Source: UBA1535 sp002323775 (GTDB lineage: Bacteria > Bacillota > Clostridia > Tissierellales > Sedimentibacteraceae). Taken from it: 29,542 nucleotides of DNA. Shown here piece after piece: positions 24,046 to 29,542 of the stretch. The notes under the pieces are model-generated. The model saw only the letters and a list, made by a program, of their open reading frames with translations, did not search any database and was not told the DNA's origin. Position 1 is the stretch's first letter. Every line of letters starts with the position of its first letter. The DNA is taken from assembly GCA_031993545.1 (NCBI GenBank), contig DAMAHZ010000037.1, forward strand, positions 1 to 29,542, written 5' to 3'. The position numbers were made by a program, and so were the translations under genes.

Positions 24046-25014
24046 ATGGCAGAAAATAAAGAGGTTCTTATACAGGTAAAAGATTTAAAAAAGCACTTTA
24101 AGGTTGGTAAAAGAGCAATTTTAAAAGCTGTTGATGGAATAAACTTTGATATTTACAAGGGTGAAACCTTAGGACTTGTTGGAGAGTCTGGATGCGGAAA
24201 AACCACTTGCGGAAAAACTATTATGGGATTATACCCTGCTACATCAGGAGAAATAATATACGATGGTGTAAATATCAACAAAATAAATAAAAAAGAAAGA
24301 TATGAGTTTACTAGACGTGCACAAATTATTTTTCAAGACCCATATTCATCATTAAATCCAAGGATGACCGTTGGAGATATAATAGGTGAAGGTATAGATA
24401 TACATAAATTATATAGTGGAAAGGCTAGAACTGATAGGATATATGAGTTGCTCAATATTATAGGACTAAATGCAGAACATGCTTCAAGGTTTCCTCATGA
24501 GTTCTCCGGTGGTCAAAGACAAAGAATTGGAATTGCCAGAGCTTTAGCGATAGAGCCAGACTTTATAGTTTGTGATGAGCCGATTTCTGCTTTGGATGTG
24601 TCTATACAGGCTCAGATTGTTAATTTACTTATCAAACTTCAAAAGGATTTAGGTTTGACATATTTGTTTATAGCACATGATTTATCTATGGTTAAGCATA
24701 TATCAGACAGAGTTGGGGTAATGTATCTTGGGAACATGGTAGAACTCGCAAAAAGCTCAGAAATATATGAGAATCCTTTACATCCATATACGAAAGCGCT
24801 TATGTCAGCTATTCCGATACCTGATCCTAATGTGGAGAAGGAGAAGAAACGTGTAGTTATAGATGGTGAGATACCAAGTCCTATTAATCCAAAGCCCGGA
24901 TGTAGGTTCGCTGGTAGATGTAGGGGAGTAATGGACATATGCAAGAAAGAGATGCCACAGCTAATAGAAGCAGAACCTGGGCATTTTGTAGCATGTCATT
25001 TGATGAACAAATAA
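24046..25014 (+). CDS. oppF: Peptide ABC transporter ATPase, OppF/DppF type
   Basis: This is the second ATPase of the importer. Walker A is GESGCGKTT, Q-loop IFQDPYSSLNPRM, signature FSGGQRQRIGIARAL, Walker B FIVCDEPISALD and switch His IAHDLSMV. The cysteine cluster of the C-terminal extension is CRFAGRCRGVMDIC. AAAGGAGG at 24031-24038 fits ATG 24046 better than the GTG at 24043, which overlaps the last base of the oppD stop codon. Length 322 is normal. The binding protein gene follows 74 bases later with its own strong ribosome site. Confidence 0.95.
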   Translation: MAENKEVLIQVKDLKKHFKVGKRAILKAVDGINFDIYKGETLGLVGESGCGKTTCGKTIMGLYPATSGEIIYDGVNINKINKKERYEFTRRAQIIFQDPYSSLNPRMTVGDIIGEGIDIHKLYSGKARTDRIYELLNIIGLNAEHASRFPHEFSGGQRQRIGIARALAIEPDFIVCDEPISALDVSIQAQIVNLLIKLQKDLGLTYLFIAHDLSMVKHISDRVGVMYLGNMVELAKSSEIYENPLHPYTKALMSAIPIPDPNVEKEKKRVVIDGEIPSPINPKPGCRFAGRCRGVMDICKKEMPQLIEAEPGHFVACHLMNK

Positions 25015-25088
25015 TTTTATTGATATTTAGGCAAAGGCCTTAATATAAAAATACATTAATGTTTTAAAATTAGGAGGAATTAGAGTTT

Positions 25089-26834
25089 ATGAAAGCAAAA
25101 AAGATAGTATGTTTTTTATTAGCACTGGTAATGATGTTTTCAGTAGTAGGATGTGCCAAGGACAACGCACCGGTAGATAATAAAACAGATGAAACAAAAA
25201 AAGACGAAACGAAGAAAGATGAAACAAAAAAAGATGAGGTAAAATTATCAGATAAACAAGAATTAATTATATCAACAGGCTCGGATGTTTTGACTATGGA
25301 TCCTTCAATGTCAGGTACTATACCGGACTGGGCTGGGCAAGCCTTAGTATATGAAAACCTAGTTACACTAAAATCAAATGAAACAAATGGTTCAACTATT
25401 GTACCGGGTGTTGCTAAAGAGTGGAAGGTAAGTAATGATGGATTAACTTATACTTTCTATTTTAGAGATGATGCTAAGTGGGCTGATGGTGTTCCTGTAA
25501 CAGCAAAAGATTTTGAATATACTTGGAGAAGAACATTTGATAAAAACGCTGGTGCTGCTTATACATGGATGGTAGAAGATATAATAAAAAATGGTAAGAA
25601 AGTTTATGCAGGAGAATTACCACTTGAAGATTTAGGCGTTAAGGCATTAGATGATAAAACGCTTGAAATTACACTAGAGAAGCCATCACCATTCTTCTTG
25701 CAATTTGCTGCCTTCCCTACGTATTGTCCAGTTAGAGAAGATTTGATTGCTAAATTTGGTACTGAGTATGGCTCAAGCCCTGAAAAAACAGTAGGAAATG
25801 GTGCTTTTATATTAAAATCATGGAATCCTGGTTCAAGTTATGTATATGAAAAGAATGAAAATTATTGGAATAAAAATGAAGTATACTTAACTAAAGTAAC
25901 TAGACAGATTATAACTGAGACAAATACAGTAGCTCAAGCTTTATTATCTAATGAAGTTGATATTGCCGGAATGGATAAACCTGAATGGAATGATAAAATT
26001 GATGCAACTGGTATTTACAATGTAACTGAATTGCCTGGTTCTGGTATAGAAAACTTCATATTCAACTGTGCAGATTCTATATTAAAAAATCAAAAAATAA
26101 GATTAGCGCTTTCACTTGCATATGATAGAGAAGCTTTTAACAGAGATATACTTGATGGAAAGTCGTTGGCTTTATATTCTATGGTTCCATCTGTAATAGC
26201 TGTAGGTAATTTAAACTATACAACAGCTGTTAATCATGAAAATGAATATATTAAAGTTTTAAAAGAAAAGAATGATCCAAAACAATTGTTATTAGAAGGA
26301 ATGAAGGAATTAGGTTTAGGTGATGATCCATCTAAGCTTGAAATCCACTATATGACAAGAGGAGTATCAGAGTGGAGTAAAAAAGCTGCTGAGTATATGA
26401 AACAACAAATGGAAGCTGCTTTAGGAATCAATTTTATAATTGATATGACTGAGTGGAACATCATGTATGACTTGATGAAGGCTGGAAATTATCAAATAGC
26501 TCAAGGTGGTTGGGGTGCTGACTATGATGATCCAAGTACATTCTTAGACAATTACCACTACAAAACAGGATATTATAATGAGAAACAAGTGTTCTGGACA
26601 GATGCAAAAGCGCAAGAATATGCGAAGTTAATAGATGATGCTAAGGCTGCTACTGATGATCAAGAAAGAGCTAATTTATATGTTCAAGCTGAAAAGATAT
26701 TGCTTGAAGAAGCTCCAGTATCTCCTCATTATACAGGTAAATCAAGAACATTAGTTGGAAAATATGTTGATGGATATTATCCAAATCCATTTGTTTACCA
26801 AAACTATGTTGGAGTTAAGATTTTAGCTAAATAA
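25089..26834 (+). CDS. oppA: Peptide-binding lipoprotein of the ABC transporter (OppA, SBP_bac_5)
   Basis: The extracellular receptor that delivers peptides to OppBC. A lipoprotein signal ends at the lipobox VVGC with Cys22 as lipidation site. A charged flexible linker contains the repeat DETKK three times (about residues 33-48), then the solute-binding family 5 domain begins (ELIISTGSDVLTMDPSMSG). The family signature is AKEWKVSNDGLTYTFYFRDD followed by WADGVPVTAKDF. Length 581 is in the normal range. AGGAGGAA precedes ATG 25089. Being the last gene of the operon and with its own ribosome site, it may be made in excess over the membrane parts. The peptide-binding pocket cannot be read from sequence alone. 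Confidence 0.94.
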   Translation: MKAKKIVCFLLALVMMFSVVGCAKDNAPVDNKTDETKKDETKKDETKKDEVKLSDKQELIISTGSDVLTMDPSMSGTIPDWAGQALVYENLVTLKSNETNGSTIVPGVAKEWKVSNDGLTYTFYFRDDAKWADGVPVTAKDFEYTWRRTFDKNAGAAYTWMVEDIIKNGKKVYAGELPLEDLGVKALDDKTLEITLEKPSPFFLQFAAFPTYCPVREDLIAKFGTEYGSSPEKTVGNGAFILKSWNPGSSYVYEKNENYWNKNEVYLTKVTRQIITETNTVAQALLSNEVDIAGMDKPEWNDKIDATGIYNVTELPGSGIENFIFNCADSILKNQKIRLALSLAYDREAFNRDILDGKSLALYSMVPSVIAVGNLNYTTAVNHENEYIKVLKEKNDPKQLLLEGMKELGLGDDPSKLEIHYMTRGVSEWSKKAAEYMKQQMEAALGINFIIDMTEWNIMYDLMKAGNYQIAQGGWGADYDDPSTFLDNYHYKTGYYNEKQVFWTDAKAQEYAKLIDDAKAATDDQERANLYVQAEKILLEEAPVSPHYTGKSRTLVGKYVDGYYPNPFVYQNYVGVKILAK

Positions 26835-26858
26835 AATTATTTTTAAATAGCTTAGCTT

Positions 26859-26940
26859 GAATATAAAGTCCCTCCATAATTAAAAGATTTTATATTCAGA
26901 GGGTATAAAATACATATAATGTATGTTGTTTTATACCCTC
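26859..26940 (+). other. Two hairpins in the oppA-hypD gap
   Basis: Hairpin 1 pairs GAATATAAA (26859-26867) with TTTATATTC (26889-26897). Hairpin 2 pairs GAGGGTATAAAA (26899-26910) with TTTTATACCCTC (26929-26940) and has an inner TACAT/ATGTA stem. CCCTC at 26870-26874, in the loop of hairpin 1, could compete for GAGGG. No proper T-run follows, so this is a weak terminator or a processing site. In the rest of the 338-base gap I see only AT-rich sequence and the promoter below. Confidence 0.55.
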
Positions 26941-27127
26941 TATTTCTTGCATAACGTAAATAACATTTAAACAATATGTATAAGTATGATTGAGCTTATT
27001 TATTGACTTGATTTATAAACGATTAAATATAGGCTAAGTTTTAATATCAATAAAATGGGTATATTTAATACAATACTTACTACACAATGAAATAGTAATT
27101 CAACATGTCAATATTACATTTATATTG

Positions 27128-27136
27128 TGTTATACT
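27128..27136 (+). promoter_or_regulatory. Extended -10 promoter of hypD
   Basis: TG-T-TATACT is an extended -10 element about 37 bases before the hypD start, with no good -35 at 16-18 bases. A search by eye of 26835-27172 found no GG-N10-GC sigma-54 site. hypD is therefore probably regulated differently from the collagenase and transporter. Confidence 0.5.
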
Positions 27137-27172
27137 TTTAATTTACTGACGCAGAAAGGATAGCAGTTTAAA

Positions 27173-29542
27173 ATGAGAGGTAGCACCGAAAGAACAAAAA
27201 GACTGAGACAGGAGAGCGTAACAACACAGCCAACATTAAGCATAGAAAGAGCTGTGCTTGAAACACAGGTTTATAAAAAATACTTTGGCAAGGTCGAAAC
27301 TCCTGTATTAAGAGCGTTAAATTTTAAATATTTAATGGAAAATAGAAATTTATACATAGGAAAAGATGAATTAATTATAGGTGAGAAGTCAGAACGTCCA
27401 CATGCAGCACCAACTTTTCCGGAGCTTTGCTGTCATACGATGGAGGACTTGCAAATCCTTAATGACAGACAGTATATTAGCTTTAAAATTTCTGAAAGCG
27501 ATAAAAAACTGCACGAAGAAATTATACTTCCTTATTGGCAAGGAAAAGCAACAAGAGATAAAATAATTAGCAATATGACACAGGAGTGGAAAGATTGCTA
27601 CGCAGCAGGTATGTTTACTGAATTTATGGAGCAAAGAGCTCCGGGTCATACTGTTGCTGATGATAAATTCTATAAAAAGGGATTTTTAGACTTTAAAAAA
27701 GAAATAGAAGAAGAAATATCAAAGCTAGACTTTTTGCAGGACATGGATGCTTACAGCAAGAAAGCTCAATTAGATGCTATGTCAATATCCTGTAATGCTA
27801 TAATCTCTTATGGCAGAAGATATGCTGAGTATGCAAGACAATTAGCAGACAATGAATCAAATCCGCAAAGAAAAGAGGAGCTTCTTTGGATTGCGTCAAA
27901 CTGTGATGTTGTCCCTGCACATAAGCCAGAGACATTTGCTCAAGCTGTTCAGATGTATTGGTTTGTTCACATTGGAGTTACAACAGAGTTAAATATATGG
28001 GATGCTTTCTCTCCGGGAAGATTTGACCAGTATCTATATCCATTTTACAAAAACGACCTGGCAAATGGAATACTTACAAGAGAAAAAGCAGTGGAGCTGT
28101 TAGAATGTCTATGGATAAAATTCAACAATCAACCTGCACCTCCAAAGGTAGGCATAACAATGAAAGAAAGTGCAACATACACTGATTTCGCTAACCTAAA
28201 CACAGGAGGAATTAACCCTGAAACAGGAGAAAACGGAGTAAATGAGGTTTCATATATCATAATGGATGTAATGGATGAGATGAAGCTTGTTCAGCCGAAT
28301 TCAAATGTTCAGATAAGTGAGAAAACTCCTGAAGAATTCCTAAAAAGAGCAGTTGAGATATCAAGAAAGGGCTGGGGACAACCAGCGTTCTACAATACAG
28401 AAGAAATAATAAAGGAATTACTAAACTCTGGTAAAGAATTAAAGGATGCAATGTATGGAGGCTCAAGCGGATGTGTTGAAACAGGAGCTCATGGCAGAGA
28501 GGCATATATTCTAACCGGATACTTTAATACTCCAAAGGTCTTGGAAATAACACTTAACAATGGCTTTGATAAAATTACAAATAAACAGATAGGTTTGAAA
28601 ACCGGTGACCCTGCGACATTTAAGTCATATGAGGAGCTTATATCTGCATTTGAAAAGCAATTAAAGTATTTCATAGACATTAAAATGGCTGGCAACAATG
28701 TAATAGAAAAAATATTTGCAGAGCATATGCCTTCAACCTTTATGTCAGTAATTACAACCGGATGCAAGGAAAGTGGAAAGGATTACAATGCAGGTGGTGC
28801 AAAGTACAATACAAGATATATTCAAATAGTAGGAATAGGAACTATTACAGACAGCTTGGCAGCTATAAAGAAAAATGTATTTGATGATAAAAGATTTAGT
28901 ATGTCTGAAATATTAAAAGCTACAGATGATAATTTTGCAGGGCATGAGATTATAAAAAATATAGTATTGAATAAAACTCCCAAATATGGAAATGATGATG
29001 ATTATGCAGATGAGATAATGGTTGATGTATTTAATACTGTAAATGATTATATAACAGGCAAACCAACAGTTTGTGGAGGGAAATACCATATAGACATGCT
29101 TCCGACAACCTGTCATATATATTTTGGCTCTATGACAGGAGCTACTCCAAATGGCAGACTTTCAGGGAAACCACTAACTGATGGAATTTCACCGGAAAAG
29201 GGAGCAGATGTAAATGGACCGACTGCTGTTATAAAATCAGCGTCTAAGATGGACCATGAACGTACCGGAGGAACATTGCTAAACCAAAAATTCACTCCAT
29301 CATCTATAAATGGAGAAAAAGGACTTAACAATGTATCGGCTTTAATAAGGTCGTATTTCAGAATGGGAGGACATCATATTCAATTTAATGTTATAGAAAA
29401 GAAAACACTGTTAGAGGCACAGAAAAATCCTGAGGAATACAAAGATTTAATAGTAAGAGTGGCGGGATATAGTGACCATTTCAACAATCTTGAACAAGCC
29501 TTGCAGGATGAGATTATTGCGAGGACAGAACAGGAATTTTAA
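27173..29542 (+). CDS. hypD: trans-4-hydroxy-L-proline dehydratase (glycyl radical enzyme)
   Basis: HypD removes water from trans-4-hydroxy-L-proline to give 1-pyrroline-5-carboxylate, which ProC reduces to proline. It is an oxygen-sensitive glycyl radical enzyme. The catalytic cysteine is Cys434 in GGSSGCVETGAHG, with the general-base Glu436 two residues on. The radical glycine is Gly765 in VRVAGYSDHFNNL. Both positions and the length of 789 residues equal those of the characterised Clostridioides difficile HypD, and the whole sequence is very similar as I recall it (for example FTEFMEQRAPGHTV, VHIGVTTELNIWDAF, NNQPAPPKVGIT). The gene is complete: its TAA is the last codon of the window. AAAGGA at 27155-27160 serves the ATG. 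The radical SAM activase it needs should lie just downstream, outside the window. Confidence 0.96.
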   Translation: MRGSTERTKRLRQESVTTQPTLSIERAVLETQVYKKYFGKVETPVLRALNFKYLMENRNLYIGKDELIIGEKSERPHAAPTFPELCCHTMEDLQILNDRQYISFKISESDKKLHEEIILPYWQGKATRDKIISNMTQEWKDCYAAGMFTEFMEQRAPGHTVADDKFYKKGFLDFKKEIEEEISKLDFLQDMDAYSKKAQLDAMSISCNAIISYGRRYAEYARQLADNESNPQRKEELLWIASNCDVVPAHKPETFAQAVQMYWFVHIGVTTELNIWDAFSPGRFDQYLYPFYKNDLANGILTREKAVELLECLWIKFNNQPAPPKVGITMKESATYTDFANLNTGGINPETGENGVNEVSYIIMDVMDEMKLVQPNSNVQISEKTPEEFLKRAVEISRKGWGQPAFYNTEEIIKELLNSGKELKDAMYGGSSGCVETGAHGREAYILTGYFNTPKVLEITLNNGFDKITNKQIGLKTGDPATFKSYEELISAFEKQLKYFIDIKMAGNNVIEKIFAEHMPSTFMSVITTGCKESGKDYNAGGAKYNTRYIQIVGIGTITDSLAAIKKNVFDDKRFSMSEILKATDDNFAGHEIIKNIVLNKTPKYGNDDDYADEIMVDVFNTVNDYITGKPTVCGGKYHIDMLPTTCHIYFGSMTGATPNGRLSGKPLTDGISPEKGADVNGPTAVIKSASKMDHERTGGTLLNQKFTPSSINGEKGLNNVSALIRSYFRMGGHHIQFNVIEKKTLLEAQKNPEEYKDLIVRVAGYSDHFNNLEQALQDEIIARTEQEF

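Noticed and set aside
25185..25240. Short tandem repeat (GAAACNAAAAAAGAC-like units)
   Set aside because: It encodes the DETKK linker of the OppA lipoprotein; such charged linkers are common and no mobile or CRISPR-like structure is present.
1..29542. tRNA, rRNA, CRISPR, IS or prophage genes
   Set aside because: I looked through the gaps and found no such features. All long open frames on the minus strand lie opposite well-supported genes.

Overview
The window is AT-rich, low-GC Gram-positive DNA with all supported genes on the + strand. It carries the selenoprotein-dependent glycine reductase operon. Residue-level details (pyruvoyl-precursor Cys242 in GrdE, Sec44 in GrdA, a GCVPC thioredoxin, a hydroxyproline dehydratase with Cys434/Gly765) point to an amino-acid-fermenting (Stickland) clostridium, most like Acetoanaerobium (Clostridium) sticklandii or a close Peptostreptococcaceae relative. 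The species call is an inference.

Region 1 (1-5.0 kb) is housekeeping. It holds the 3' part of a divergent MinD-like ATPase, a membrane-anchored LytM-fold protein next to a short SpoIVFB-like intramembrane protease (the spoIVFA-spoIVFB arrangement), then queG (queuosine), nth and ogt (DNA repair) and trmL (tRNA wobble methylation).

Region 2 (5.2-13.7 kb) is the glycine reductase locus. A sigma-A promoter and a tandem glycine riboswitch with an overlapping terminator lead into grdX-grdE-grdB(Sec)-trxB-trxA-grdA(Sec). A strong terminator follows, then grdC-grdD and another terminator. grdB and grdA each contain an in-frame UGA that must be read as selenocysteine. Annotated naively, both would be broken into two ORFs or lose their N-terminus. 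A 120-base stretch between grdB and trxB is packed with hairpins and has no assigned role.

Region 3 (13.8-29.5 kb) reads as a collagen-utilisation locus under sigma-54 control. It holds rpoN, a PAS-AAA+-Fis enhancer-binding activator, a secreted M9 collagenase (peptidase unit, PKD, two collagen-binding-type PPC domains), a five-gene peptide ABC transporter and trans-4-hydroxy-L-proline dehydratase (hypD), which is complete and ends at the last base. Near-identical sigma-54 -24/-12 promoters precede the collagenase and the transporter. Each sits in a partly duplicated intergenic cassette that also shares a terminator and a candidate activator site about 200 bp upstream of the promoter. hypD has no sigma-54 site and seems to use an extended -10 promoter.

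Taken together, collagen (rich in Gly, Pro and Hyp) would be cut outside the cell and its peptides imported. Hyp would then be dehydrated by HypD towards proline, and glycine reduced to acetyl phosphate by the Grd complex. Each part belongs to a known family. The less expected features are their adjacency, the local sigma-54 pair, the duplicated regulatory cassettes, the enlarged glycine aptamer, the hairpin between ribosome binding site and start codon of the activator, and the structured grdB-trxB spacer.
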